Below are positions 7,754 to 16,030 of a stretch of 45,432 bases of DNA, piece after piece. The stretch comes from an uncultured Oscillospiraceae bacterium (GTDB lineage: Bacteria; Bacillota; Clostridia; Oscillospirales; Acutalibacteraceae). The notes under the pieces are model-generated. The model searched no databases and was not told where the DNA came from. It was given only the letters and a program-made list of their open reading frames with translations. A program made the position numbers and the translations under genes. The DNA lies in the NCBI GenBank assembly GCA_900542575.1, contig UQOE01000019.1, positions 1 to 45,432 on the forward strand, read 5' to 3'. The stretch's first letter is position 1, and each line of letters begins with the position of its first letter.

Positions 7754-8629
7754 ATGGAGCTTTCCGCAAGAAAAGAAATCAGAGTGAGGATTGCTGGCGC
7801 GGCCATTTGGGTTGCGGCGGCCATCCTCAGTCTTTCTCTTCTTCTGCCGGCATTTTTCAGCGCCGGTCTCTGGACCCCTTCCCGCATCTCCGACCGCGTC
7901 AGCAGTACCGACGTCACATTTCACTACAGTTCCGACGAAAAAACGGTGCGAATCACCTCCAACAGCGAAGAGTATGTATGGCCCCTTGCTCCGTTCATGG
8001 TTAACCGTGACACCGACCGGCAGAATCTGCTCCTCGCCTCGGAGCACTTTGACGTAAATCCCGCCATTGCTTTCGCCTTCAGCAATGCGGTACAGTCCGG
8101 GAAAATCGACCGGGTTGTCATTGACACCGACGATTACCAGGAAGTTTATCGCTTTCTCCGCGGCAGTGACGGTTCGGTACGGGCCTGTCAGGTCCGGGAC
8201 TCCGGCTCCGGCATTCCGGACTTCACGCTTCAGTTTAAGTATGACAGCAAAGGGCGGTTTCAGTCTGCTTTCGGAGACTATATTCCGCAGCGGGACGAGG
8301 ACAGGAAGCACTATGAATTCTCCTGCCAGTACGGCGCGGACGGCGGCATTCAGAAGATCCGCATTATCAATCAGAATGACCCCCATCTCATCTCATTCCA
8401 AAAAGACAGTACAGGCCGCTTCATCCGGCTCACCGACCGTATGGACATCGGGACCGAAGAAGAGACCTCCTACACCACGCAAATCAGTTATGACACCCAC
8501 GGCAGACTCCGCAAGGAAACGAATGACCGCGCTTTCGGCTCTACGATCTATCAATATCACCGGAACGGAACGCTCCGGGCCATCCAATATAAAAACCGAA
8601 AAATCCACATTCATTATGTCCGGCTGTAA
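7754..8629 (+). CDS. Membrane-anchored YD/RHS-repeat-like protein, paralogue 2
   Basis: Protein of 291 aa with the same architecture as the one at 3919-4791. A basic N-terminus and one transmembrane helix (about residues 12-37) precede a middle domain with DVNPAIAFAFSNAVQSGKIDRVV, matching FDFSPAILFSCQPIVKTGAVDQVI of the paralogue. The C-terminal half has YD-like strands (FKYDSKGRFQSAF, ISYDTHGRLRKE, IYQYHRNGTLRAI). ATG follows AAAGGAGACTGTT. Its stop codon touches a possible upstream ATG of the deformylase frame. Probably extracellular; function unknown. Confidence 0.75.
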   Translation: MELSARKEIRVRIAGAAIWVAAAILSLSLLLPAFFSAGLWTPSRISDRVSSTDVTFHYSSDEKTVRITSNSEEYVWPLAPFMVNRDTDRQNLLLASEHFDVNPAIAFAFSNAVQSGKIDRVVIDTDDYQEVYRFLRGSDGSVRACQVRDSGSGIPDFTLQFKYDSKGRFQSAFGDYIPQRDEDRKHYEFSCQYGADGGIQKIRIINQNDPHLISFQKDSTGRFIRLTDRMDIGTEEETSYTTQISYDTHGRLRKETNDRAFGSTIYQYHRNGTLRAIQYKNRKIHIHYVRL

Positions 8630-8653
8630 ATGGTCGGGGAAAGGATACTTTCT

Positions 8654-9064
8654 ATGGAAAAGCCTATTATCCACGACCCGTTCCGTCTCGGGAGAAAATC
8701 TGTGCCTGCCGTGCGCAGCGACCTCCCCATATTGGACGATCTTCACGATACCCTTCTTGCCCACCAGGACACCTGTGTCGGCATGGCCGCAAATATGATC
8801 GGCCAGGACGTCTGCATTATCGTGTTCTTCCAGGCCGGTGCGGTCCGGGAAATGCTCAACCCCATTATTGTCAGCAGACAGGGGCCATACCAGACCGAGG
8901 AGACCTGCCTCTCCGTTTCAGGTTCCCATCCCGTTACCCGCTACCGTGAAATCACCGTTGCATGGCAGGACCGAAATCTCCGCACGCATCGGGACAAATT
9001 CATCGGCTACACCGCGCAAATTATTCAGCACGAGGTGGACCACTGCAACGGGGTACTCATCTAA
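8654..9064 (+). CDS. def: Peptide deformylase (short clostridial form)
   Basis: Removes the formyl group from the N-terminal methionine of new proteins, in the cytoplasm, using a bound metal ion. The 136-aa protein has the three family motifs in variant form: VGMAANMIG (residues 42-50), EETCLS with metal ligand Cys85, and QHEVDH with His126, Glu127 and His130. The start at 8654 follows GGGGAAAGGA; an ATG at 8630, abutting the previous stop codon, lacks a ribosome binding site. The motif-1 Gln is replaced by Met, as I recall from similar short clostridial deformylases. The stop codon overlaps the next gene's start (TAATG). Confidence 0.92.
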   Translation: MEKPIIHDPFRLGRKSVPAVRSDLPILDDLHDTLLAHQDTCVGMAANMIGQDVCIIVFFQAGAVREMLNPIIVSRQGPYQTEETCLSVSGSHPVTRYREITVAWQDRNLRTHRDKFIGYTAQIIQHEVDHCNGVLI

Positions 9065-10512
9065 TGCTTCATATTCTGACTTCTATAGACACCTACCTCT
9101 ACTACCCTGTTCTGCTCATTATTCTGGCTCTGGCAGCCATTTTTTTTACGGTCCGCACCCGGTTTGTGCAGGTACGCATGTTCGGCGAGGCCTGCCGGTG
9201 CATTGCTGAAAAACCGCAGGAAGAGGGCGCTCTGTCCTCGTTCCAGGCGCTTATGGTCTCCACCGCTTCGCGGGTCGGTACCGGCAACATTGTCGGTGTC
9301 TCCACCGCCATCTGTCTCGGCGGCGCCGGCGCCGTGTTCTGGATGTGGCTGCTGGCCCTTCTCGGCGCTGCCAGCGCATTTATCGAGACCACCCTGGCCC
9401 AAATCTACAAGCGGAAAGACCCGAAAACCGGCGAATACTTCGGCGGACCTGCCTACTACATTGAGCACGCTCTGCACAACCGTGTGGTCGCCGTTATCTT
9501 TATCATCTTTCTCATTCTGACCTACGGCTTCGGGTTCCAGCTTCTCTGTTCCTACAATGTCCAGACCACATTCCAGGCGTATTCGTTTTACGATACGTCC
9601 GTCACACCATGGGTCGTCGGTGCGGTTCTTGCATTCTTTGTCGGACTGGTTCTGTTCGGCGGCGGCAAGCGAATCGCGCACGTCTCAAGTGCTCTGGTCC
9701 CGTTCATGGGCATCATGTATGTTGTGGCCTCGCTCGTGGTCATCTTTGCCCATGTCCGCTTCATCCCGACCATGTTCGCCTGGATTTTCCGAGACGCATT
9801 CAACTTCCGCGCCATCGGTTCCGGCATTGCCGGCTCCTGTATGGTCTACGGTATGAAGCGCGGCCTCTACTCCAATGAGGCAGGCGTCGGCTCCGCCCCA
9901 AACGCAGCGGCCTCCGCAGACGTCAGCCATCCGGTCAAGCAGGGGCTGGTCGCCGTACTCTCGGTCTACATTGACACGCTTCTGCTCTGCACTGCAACCG
10001 CACTCATGTGCCTGAGCTCCGGCGTCGTACCGACCACCGCCAACTCCGGTGCGCCCTATGTACAGCAGTCTCTGTCCTCCGTCTTCGGCCGCTTCGGTCC
10101 CATCTTCATCACAATTTCCATGCTGCTGTTTGCATTTACTACACTCATCGGCAACCTGTTCTATGTAGACAACGCCGTCACCTATCTCAATCACAAAAAA
10201 GAGCCCTCCAGAAAGGCCATGAACTGGATTCACCTTGCCTGCGTCATCGTCGTCTTCCTCGGCGCTGTCACCCCAATGGACGCTGCATGGGCCGCAGCCG
10301 ATATCTCCATGGGAGGCATGGCAATCATTAACATCCCCTGCTGCATTATTCTGGGCTCCAAAGCCATTGCGGCACTGAAAGATTATGAGCGCCAAAAAAA
10401 GGCGGGGCACGATCCGCATTTTTATGCATCCAATATCAAAATTAACAAGGACGACCTCGAATGCTGGCTGGAGACGCCTCCGAAAGCTGTGTCCGAGCAC
10501 GAGAATTCCTGA
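9064..10512 (+). CDS. Sodium:alanine symporter family protein (AGCS)
   Basis: Polytopic membrane transporter (482 aa) of the alanine/glycine:cation symporter family. It should take up alanine or glycine with Na+. Family features include ALMVSTASRVGTGNIVGVSTA near residue 60, a region resembling the conserved GTGNIxG loop, the segment GEYFGGPAYYIE and the long motif GMKRGLYSNEAGVGSAPNAAA. About ten or eleven hydrophobic segments are visible. The ATG overlaps the deformylase stop codon (TAATG); a frame extending upstream to 8962 is only overlap with def. The C-terminus is hydrophilic. Confidence 0.93.
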   Translation: MLHILTSIDTYLYYPVLLIILALAAIFFTVRTRFVQVRMFGEACRCIAEKPQEEGALSSFQALMVSTASRVGTGNIVGVSTAICLGGAGAVFWMWLLALLGAASAFIETTLAQIYKRKDPKTGEYFGGPAYYIEHALHNRVVAVIFIIFLILTYGFGFQLLCSYNVQTTFQAYSFYDTSVTPWVVGAVLAFFVGLVLFGGGKRIAHVSSALVPFMGIMYVVASLVVIFAHVRFIPTMFAWIFRDAFNFRAIGSGIAGSCMVYGMKRGLYSNEAGVGSAPNAAASADVSHPVKQGLVAVLSVYIDTLLLCTATALMCLSSGVVPTTANSGAPYVQQSLSSVFGRFGPIFITISMLLFAFTTLIGNLFYVDNAVTYLNHKKEPSRKAMNWIHLACVIVVFLGAVTPMDAAWAAADISMGGMAIINIPCCIILGSKAIAALKDYERQKKAGHDPHFYASNIKINKDDLECWLETPPKAVSEHENS

Positions 10513-10594
10513 TTTTTTGTGCATGTTGACGAATTATTGCCATCCATTTACAGCAATTTAACAGAAAATTTTTGTAATTTATCGACTTTCACGC

Positions 10595-10623
10595 TGGACA
10601 AAGTCTGCTATTGGCGGTATGAT
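10595..10623 (+). promoter_or_regulatory. Promoter for the 64-residue protein
   Basis: TGGACA (10595-10600) and TATGAT (10618-10623) are separated by 17 bases, 36 bases before the start codon. The preceding 80 bases are AT-rich. Confidence 0.6.
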
Positions 10624-10658
10624 ACTCACGAAATCAGACGAAAGGAGATGATTGCAGA

Positions 10659-10853
10659 ATGTCTGAAACGAACCTCTATCAGCTCATCTTTTCCGAGACC
10701 TATGAAATTTCGGAAGACATGAAACATGGTCACTATGCCACCGCTATGGAGCACGATCAGCTGATCGGTAAGTACATTGCCTACCACGACCTCATCAATA
10801 AAGCCGGGCTCGTATCAGAGTACGGACTTTACAAAAAAGCCATGCAGGGCTGA
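10659..10853 (+). CDS. Small soluble protein, unknown
   Basis: Protein of 64 aa, helical in appearance, with many Tyr, His and Glu residues (YEISEDMKHGHYATAMEHDQ). It has no signal, membrane segment or known motif. An AAAGGAGATG ribosome binding site, its own promoter and a terminator about 115 bases downstream argue that it is a real monocistronic gene. The function is not recognised. Confidence 0.65.
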   Translation: MSETNLYQLIFSETYEISEDMKHGHYATAMEHDQLIGKYIAYHDLINKAGLVSEYGLYKKAMQG

Positions 10854-10967
10854 CGCCTGCAGCGGGACTTCTCCCGCAGACAGGTCCCTGCACCTCTAAA
10901 AGAAATTCTTTAAATTCTAATTTAATTTATATATATTTCTACCCGACTTTATCGTAGGCAATACAAC

Positions 10968-11002
10968 AGCCTGAGACACAGCAATGTGTCCCAGGCTTTT
11001 TT
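10968..11002 (+). terminator. Terminator between convergent genes
   Basis: A 13-base stem with one mismatch (AGCCTGAGACACA against TGTGTCCCAGGCT) and loop GCAA is followed by six T residues. It terminates the 64-residue gene; the convergent minus-strand gene ends three bases beyond. Confidence 0.8.
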
Positions 11003-11005
11003 GCA

Positions 11006-11956
11006 TCATTCTGCCTTGAGGGAGAGGTTTGCACTGCTCTCCTTCTGCTTTTCAATTTGGAACGTCAGGACTTTGGGCGAGGACTCGGTTCCCGTTACTG
11101 TGGAATCGCAGTCCATTTTTGTCTCCTTGCCCGCCTTATTTGTTATGGTGCAGGTAGCACGCAGATGCCATGTGTTTTCATCTAATGCATCGGCCGCCTG
11201 CTGTCCCATCATGTAATGAAGCTCAAACCCATAAGGATATTTTTTCTTTCCGTACTGCTCCGCAGCCTGAAACGCCCGGATATACGGAAGTTTTTTCTCC
11301 AGGGCGGCATTCAGCTCTTTCTGATGGGCTTTCTGCTGCAGATGCTCCTGCGTATCGGCGCGGAACACAACCGTTTTGGTATCAAGATTCGCGGACGAGA
11401 TGGACACCAGAATGTAGTCTTCCGTGTCATCCAGCTCTTTCCCGTCCGTATCGTCCAGGACCGTTATTTTTGTATACCCGGAGTAAGAAGCAAAAGCGGA
11501 GGCCTGTGAGACCGGTTTGCCGATATACTTCTCAAAGGGGTACGCATCGGTCTCAGAGACGGAGACCCGAAGCGCATTCGACTTTGTTCCGTCGTTCGTC
11601 TCAATATACACCGTGGTCATACCCGGGCTCACAGCCCGCACCTCGAAGGTCACAAGCTTGTTCTCAACGCTCATCCCCCTCACCGAGGCGATGGACGGGT
11701 CTTCACTTACAAATTTGAACTGCTTCAGCGACGTACTCCGTGCACCGGTCTGGAACGATGCGGTGCCGGTCCACGTCTCCGCGCTGTCATTTCCAAGGAT
11801 AAGAGCAGCGCTGTCCTCGGTCATCTCCAGATTGCTGATGCGCGACGAAGCCGTGCCAATCATAGATACCACCAGGACCACCGCAATGACGGAGACCAGG
11901 ATAATCCACAGATTTTTCCGGTTTCCGCGGATCCGTTTTTCTTCTTTTGAACTCAT
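11006..11956 (-). CDS. Membrane-anchored protein with bacterial Ig-like (Big2-type) region
   Basis: Protein of 316 aa. A basic N-terminus (KEEKRIRGNRKN) is followed by one transmembrane helix at about residues 15-37; the remainder is probably extracellular. Residues about 75-140 read as an Ig-like fold, with FVSEDPSIASVRG and FEVRAVSPGMTTVYIET, the spacing seen in Big2 domains. After this come a mixed region and a Lys/Gln-rich helix. The start at 11956 (MSSKEEK) follows GGAGGCG; an upstream ATG at 12004 is less well placed. Role unknown, plausibly surface attachment. Confidence 0.7.
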   Translation of the reverse strand: MSSKEEKRIRGNRKNLWIILVSVIAVVLVVSMIGTASSRISNLEMTEDSAALILGNDSAETWTGTASFQTGARSTSLKQFKFVSEDPSIASVRGMSVENKLVTFEVRAVSPGMTTVYIETNDGTKSNALRVSVSETDAYPFEKYIGKPVSQASAFASYSGYTKITVLDDTDGKELDDTEDYILVSISSANLDTKTVVFRADTQEHLQQKAHQKELNAALEKKLPYIRAFQAAEQYGKKKYPYGFELHYMMGQQAADALDENTWHLRATCTITNKAGKETKMDCDSTVTGTESSPKVLTFQIEKQKESSANLSLKAE

Positions 11957-12035
11957 AGGGGGGAAACGCCTCCTTTTTTGTGATCTTATCCTTATCATAC
12001 CCAAAAAGTATCTCGGAAAAAAGTAACTTTCTCTA

Positions 12036-12076
12036 TAAAAAGGGACTGCTGCAGAGATTCATTCTGCAGCAGTCCC
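12036..12076 (-). terminator. Terminator of the small wall-binding-repeat gene
   Basis: A 14-base perfect stem (GGGACTGCTGCAGA against its complement) has a 7-base loop and is followed on the minus strand by TTTTTATAG. A second hairpin at 12085-12108 (AAAACTACTT/AAGTAGTTTT) lies just before it. Confidence 0.75.
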
Positions 12077-12145
12077 AGGGGATCAAAACTACTTGAAGAA
12101 GTAGTTTTCGGAGCTGTCTGTTACCAGACAGGAAAGGGACAGGAA

Positions 12146-12460
12146 CTACTTACGGCCGGTTGCAACGCCATTCCGTATGGAATAGGTGTGCCCGTTAAAT
12201 TTAACTGTGCCGCTATAGTCGGTACGCACTTTCCCGTTCTTTACGTAGTACTGCTTGCCCCCAATATTGACAATTCCTGTGAAGTCGTCTGTTCCGACCC
12301 CGCCGTCAAAATAGTAAATTTGACTCGGGCGCTTCGCAGATGACGCCTGCACGCTGTTGACTTTGACATTGGAGCTTGCCGCCATAACACTGGGTGCAGA
12401 AGCAATCATCAGGATGAGGGAAAGCAGGACAGCAGCCAAGATTCTGTACCTGTTTTTCAT
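12146..12460 (-). CDS. Small secreted protein with wall-binding-type repeats
   Basis: Protein of 104 aa. A cleavable signal peptide (KNRYRILAAVLLSLILMIASAPSVMA) is visible, cleaved after about residue 27. The mature part has two short aromatic repeats, GKQYYVKNGKVRTDYSGTV and HTYSIRNGVATG, resembling choline-binding or glucan-binding repeats. The same repeat style appears in the C39-like peptidase at 39572-40627. ATG follows AAAGGGG at 12460; a longer frame to 12574 lacks a ribosome binding site. Likely a cell-surface protein. Confidence 0.75.
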   Translation of the reverse strand: MKNRYRILAAVLLSLILMIASAPSVMAASSNVKVNSVQASSAKRPSQIYYFDGGVGTDDFTGIVNIGGKQYYVKNGKVRTDYSGTVKFNGHTYSIRNGVATGRK

Positions 12461-12572
12461 AATTCTTACCCCTTTGTGTGAGTAATCATAACTCCATTGC
12501 TTTAAAGTACTCTGAATTTTTTTCAAAAAGAGCAAAAATTTCAGAGTTTTGGATGTACAACCCCCTCTGCAC

Positions 12573-12614
12573 AAAAAAAGAACGCCCTCTGCCCTTCCGG
12601 GCAGAGCGGCGTTC
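12573..12614 (-). terminator. Terminator of the BASS transporter gene
   Basis: The stem AACGCC-CTCTGCCC pairs with GGGCAGAG-C-GGCGTT (one bulge) around a 4-base loop. On the minus strand it is followed by CTTTTTTT. It begins 20 bases after the transporter stop codon. Confidence 0.9.
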
Positions 12615-12634
12615 GAAAACGTTTGGTATCAGGA

Positions 12635-13651
12635 TCAGACAGATTCAGCGGCTGCTTTCCGTTCCGCACGGCGGTCCCGATAAGCGAACCAGGCGGCGAT
12701 GATGGTACCGGAAATGGAGTGCCAGACGCAGGAGACCGCGCAGATAATAGCGGCCTGGGGCATGGCGGCAAACTGGGTCGTAGTGGTGGCGAGATTGGTC
12801 GCAAGACCCGCGTTCTGCATGCCGACCTCAATGGAAATCGTGCGCTTCTTGGCCTTGTTCATGCGGGTAAGCTTGCCGGCTCCGTAGCCAAGGACGTAGC
12901 CAAGGAAGTTGTGCAGGAAGACGGCCAGGAAAATAATGGCACCCGACTTGAAGAAGGCACTGCCCTGCGATGCAGTGACGCCGCCGACCACGCATGCGAG
13001 TCCGATGACGGCAATGCCGGGCATGATGCTCTGGAAATTCTGAAAGCCCTGCTTATTTCCGAGGAAGCGGTTGAGCAGATAGCCGATGATAATGGGCAGG
13101 ATAACGGTCTCCATAATGCTGACGAACATGGGCCAGAAGCCGATGTGAATCTTAATGCCGCCGGCGAGCCAGGAGACCAGAAGCGGCGTCATGAGCGGAG
13201 ACAGCAGCGTAGAAGCCGTCGTCATGCCGACGGACAGTGCAACATCTCCGTTGCAGAGATACGACATGATGTTGGAGCTGACGCCGCCCGGGCAGCATCC
13301 CACCAGAATCAGGCCGAGAGCCAGTTCCTCCGGCAGGCGCAGGAGATGAACCAGTGCAAAGGCCAGGAAGGGCATAATCAGGTACTGGGCAACTGCGCCG
13401 ATAAAAATTTCCCACGGCCGCTGGGCCAGAACTTTGAAGTCCTTCTGGGTCAGCGTCATGCCCATGCTGAGCATGATGACGCCGAGAATAATGGACTGAA
13501 CCGTGAACTTGTTTCCGGCGAAATCAAAGAACAGCTGGTGGTTGACCCAGTTCATAAACACCGGAACCAAATACGTGACAACCGCAATAATGATGATGAA
13601 GATAGCAGTATAGTCCGAGAGGGCTTTACTGATTTTCTGCAGCACTTTCAA
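12635..13651 (-). CDS. Bile acid:sodium symporter family (BASS) transporter
   Basis: Membrane transporter of 338 aa with about nine or ten hydrophobic helices. Family marks are MLSMGMTLTQKDF near the N-terminal third, the crossover motif VGCCPGGVSSNIMSYLCNGDVALSV and the later segment SIEVGMQNAGLA. BASS proteins move organic anions such as bile acids or pantoate-like keto acids with Na+; the substrate here is unknown. The start is TTG (13651) preceded by AAGGGGTG. A strong promoter and a terminator frame it as a single-gene unit. Confidence 0.9.
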   Translation of the reverse strand: MKVLQKISKALSDYTAIFIIIIAVVTYLVPVFMNWVNHQLFFDFAGNKFTVQSIILGVIMLSMGMTLTQKDFKVLAQRPWEIFIGAVAQYLIMPFLAFALVHLLRLPEELALGLILVGCCPGGVSSNIMSYLCNGDVALSVGMTTASTLLSPLMTPLLVSWLAGGIKIHIGFWPMFVSIMETVILPIIIGYLLNRFLGNKQGFQNFQSIMPGIAVIGLACVVGGVTASQGSAFFKSGAIIFLAVFLHNFLGYVLGYGAGKLTRMNKAKKRTISIEVGMQNAGLATNLATTTTQFAAMPQAAIICAVSCVWHSISGTIIAAWFAYRDRRAERKAAAESV

Positions 13652-13688
13652 TGGAAAGCACCCCTTCTATTAATAATTTATGAACACG

Positions 13689-13717
13689 ATTATAGGAGTA
13701 CGATGCTTTCCCGTCAA
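13689..13717 (-). promoter_or_regulatory. Promoter of the BASS transporter
   Basis: On the minus strand TTGACG (13712-13717) and TATAAT (13689-13694) are separated by 17 bases. The -35 box lies ten bases beyond the stop codon of the upstream gene. Confidence 0.8.
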
Positions 13718-13726
13718 GAGCTAATT

Positions 13727-15340
13727 TCAGCGGTCCCATTTGTCACAGAGCGCAAGGATCTGGTCTGCAAATTTGGCGAGGTCTTTGTTGGCGCCGCCGT
13801 AATTGTGGGTGACCACGGACTTGAGCCGCTGCTCCGCCAGCAACAGGCGGCCATATGGGGAATTGGGGCTGACCGGAGCCGCATTCCCATTCTTCTTTTT
13901 CTCGATCCGGTGCGTGTTCCCCTCCGACAGCATGACATCGTTGGTGAGGTCAAATTTTGCATATGGATAAGGGGCGTAGGCGTTTAAGCCCATGGAATCG
14001 CGGAGGCGGGAGGCAAATGCCTCGCAGGTCATGTCCTCGCCGTGGCAGACGAAGACCCGCTCCGGCTTCTGCTCGTAGGAACCGATCCATTTCAGCAGGC
14101 CGTTGACGTCGGCGTGGCCGGAAGTGCCCGGGAGGGTCAGTACGCGGGCCCGGACCTCAATCTCCTCGCCGAACACCCGAACGTGTTCAGCGCCGTCCAC
14201 CAGGGCCCGGCCGAGCGTGCCATCGGCCTGGTATCCCACAAAGAGCACCGTGCACTCCGGGCGCCAGAGATTGTATTTGAGATGGTGCTTGATTCGGCCC
14301 GCCTCGCACATACCGGAGGCCGAGAGAATCACTTTCGGCTCCTTCGAGTAGTTGATGGCCTTCGATTCGTCACTCGTCACCGCCAGATTCAGATTCGAGA
14401 AGCGGATGGGGTCAATTCCCTGATCGAGAAGGCGAAGGGCATCTTCGTCAAAATAGGGGCGGTTGTTCCGGTTGTCGTAGATGGCCGTGGCCTCGACAGC
14501 CAGCGGCGAATCCACCCAGACCGGGAAGTCTCCCACCGAAGGGATCAGGTTCCGCTCTTTGATTTCGCGGATGAAGTAGAGCACCTCCTGGGTGCGCCCC
14601 ACGGCGAAAGACGGGATGACCAGATTGCCGCCCTTCTGCAGCGTCGACTCGATCAGAGAGGCAAGCGCAGCGGCATAGTCAATTCGTTTCCCATGGGTCC
14701 GGTCCCCATAGGTCGATTCCATAATGACGTAATCCGCTTGCGTAATATACTGCGGATCCCGGATAAGGGGCTGATCGGTGTTGCCGATGTCCCCGCTGAA
14801 CACGAGCTTCTTCGTGACACCGTTTTCGGTGACAAAGATCTCGATGGAAGCAGAGCCCAGCAGATGCCCCGCGTCGATAAACCGGGCCTGAATTCCGGGG
14901 AAGACCTCAATGAGCTCATTGTACGGGTGTCCCACGAACAGTTTCATTGCAGCTGCGGCGTCGTCCACCGTGTAGAGCGGTACCACATCGTCTCGGCCGG
15001 CGCGGCGCGCCTTGCGGGTCTTCCACTCGGCCTCAAACTCCTGGATATGGGCGGAGTCGCGCAGCATGATGTCGCAGAGATTCTTCGTCGCCTCCGTGGA
15101 GTGAATGCTGCCGCGGAACCCCTGCGCCGCCAGCAGCGGCAGTTTGCCGGAATGGTCAATATGCGCATGGGTCAGAAAGACACAGTCAATATCTCCGGCG
15201 GGCAGCGGCAGCTGGCCGGATTCATAAATGTCCGCCCCCTGCTCCAGGCCGTAGTCGATGAGCATTTTCTTTCCGCAGGCCTCCAGCAGATAGCAGGAAC
15301 CCGTCACCTCATGGTCGGCCCCAATAAATGTAAGTGTCAT
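13727..15340 (-). CDS. MBL-fold beta-CASP hydrolase (RNA-processing type)
   Basis: Metal-dependent hydrolase of 537 aa, of the metallo-beta-lactamase/beta-CASP superfamily that includes RNA nucleases and the CPSF-73/Ysh1 group. The metal motif THAHIDHSG gives His58, His60, Asp62 and His63. Further marks are DAGHLLGSASIEI, FSGDIGNTDQPLI, the beta-CASP region with ESTYGDRTH and PSFAVGRTQEVLYFI, and the C-terminal LSASGMCEAGRIKHHL and GTSGHADVNGL. ATG follows GGAAGAAAGGGGAG. An RNase role is likely from family; the actual substrate is unknown. Confidence 0.9.
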   Translation of the reverse strand: MTLTFIGADHEVTGSCYLLEACGKKMLIDYGLEQGADIYESGQLPLPAGDIDCVFLTHAHIDHSGKLPLLAAQGFRGSIHSTEATKNLCDIMLRDSAHIQEFEAEWKTRKARRAGRDDVVPLYTVDDAAAAMKLFVGHPYNELIEVFPGIQARFIDAGHLLGSASIEIFVTENGVTKKLVFSGDIGNTDQPLIRDPQYITQADYVIMESTYGDRTHGKRIDYAAALASLIESTLQKGGNLVIPSFAVGRTQEVLYFIREIKERNLIPSVGDFPVWVDSPLAVEATAIYDNRNNRPYFDEDALRLLDQGIDPIRFSNLNLAVTSDESKAINYSKEPKVILSASGMCEAGRIKHHLKYNLWRPECTVLFVGYQADGTLGRALVDGAEHVRVFGEEIEVRARVLTLPGTSGHADVNGLLKWIGSYEQKPERVFVCHGEDMTCEAFASRLRDSMGLNAYAPYPYAKFDLTNDVMLSEGNTHRIEKKKNGNAAPVSPNSPYGRLLLAEQRLKSVVTHNYGGANKDLAKFADQILALCDKWDR

Positions 15341-15388
15341 GGAATCACTCCCCTTTCTTCCTCTTCCACTTTACCACGGCCCAGAGGG

Positions 15389-15421
15389 AAAAAAAAGCAC
15401 CGGACCTGACGATCCGGTGCT
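15389..15421 (-). terminator. Terminator of the SLAP-like gene at 15441
   Basis: The stem AGCACCGGA/TCCGGTGCT has an 8-base loop and ends on the minus strand in eight T residues. Confidence 0.9.
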
Positions 15422-15440
15422 GTGTGCGCGATTCAGATGT

Positions 15441-15965
15441 TTATTCGTCTGCCCACTGATAAGTGACCGTGTAGTTGTCCGCGGTCAGATTTTCCAGACT
15501 GGCATTGGGGTCAAACTCGTGCTCGGCGAACGTGATTTTCTCTTCGTCATATTTGCCGGACGGAATGTCATATTCCTCGGACTCGGGAATCTTGGCTTCG
15601 CCCTTGGCGATGAGCTTGCCGTTGGAGTAGATGCGGATGATCTGGTCTCCGGTAATCCAAACCGGGCGGTCCATGCCGTTGATGACATAGACAGTGACGA
15701 CCAGGGTGTTTTCTTTAAACTCCGCATGTTTGACAGAAAGTTTGACTTTGGCATTGATAGGTGCCGTGTCTCGGCCGTCAAAAGAAGTCTTTCGGGCACC
15801 AGATGCCGGGGCCGCGTTGGAGGAACTGGCGTTCCGATTTCCGCGGTTCAGCAGGCCGGCAAGGCCGCTGCTGTTCTGCGCAGCCAGAGCGGGTACCGCA
15901 AAGCTGGTCATAAAGACGGCGACCAGAATAGCTGCCAGAAGTCTCTTCCAGGTAGTTCGATTCAT
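15441..15965 (-). CDS. Secreted protein with SLAP-like domain, paralogue 1
   Basis: Protein of 174 aa with a clear signal peptide (MNRTTWKRLLAAILVAVFMTS...ALA). A Ser/Asn/Ala-rich linker leads to a compact domain of about 100 residues: KLSVKHAEFKENTLVVTVYVING, then DRPVWITGDQ, then LIAKGEAKIP. The pattern of a strand-rich extracellular domain with the phrase VxxYVINGxxxPV resembles SLAP domains of surface proteins. A very similar domain is in the adjacent gene at 16031. The role is unknown. Confidence 0.7.
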   Translation of the reverse strand: MNRTTWKRLLAAILVAVFMTSFAVPALAAQNSSGLAGLLNRGNRNASSSNAAPASGARKTSFDGRDTAPINAKVKLSVKHAEFKENTLVVTVYVINGMDRPVWITGDQIIRIYSNGKLIAKGEAKIPESEEYDIPSGKYDEEKITFAEHEFDPNASLENLTADNYTVTYQWADE

Positions 15966-15995
15966 AATAGGGTACTCTCCCTTCCTTCTTTCATC

Positions 15996-16023
15996 ATTAT
16001 ACCCGACTTTGGGAAAGTTGCAA
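15996..16023 (-). promoter_or_regulatory. Promoter for the 15441 gene
   Basis: On the minus strand TTGCAA (16018-16023) and TATAAT (15996-16001) are separated by 16 bases, in the 65-base gap between the two SLAP-like genes, so each may be transcribed separately. Confidence 0.6.
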
Positions 16024-16030
16024 TGACCGG

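Noticed and set aside
8962..9063. Longer N-terminus for the alanine symporter
   Set aside because: These bases encode the end of peptide deformylase; the TAATG overlap gives the natural start at 9064.
9061..9681. Long minus-strand frame opposite the alanine symporter
   Set aside because: It is antisense to a clear membrane transporter, with no ribosome binding site and no recognisable protein features. Many similar long antisense frames over gltX, glnS and the MBL gene were rejected on the same grounds.
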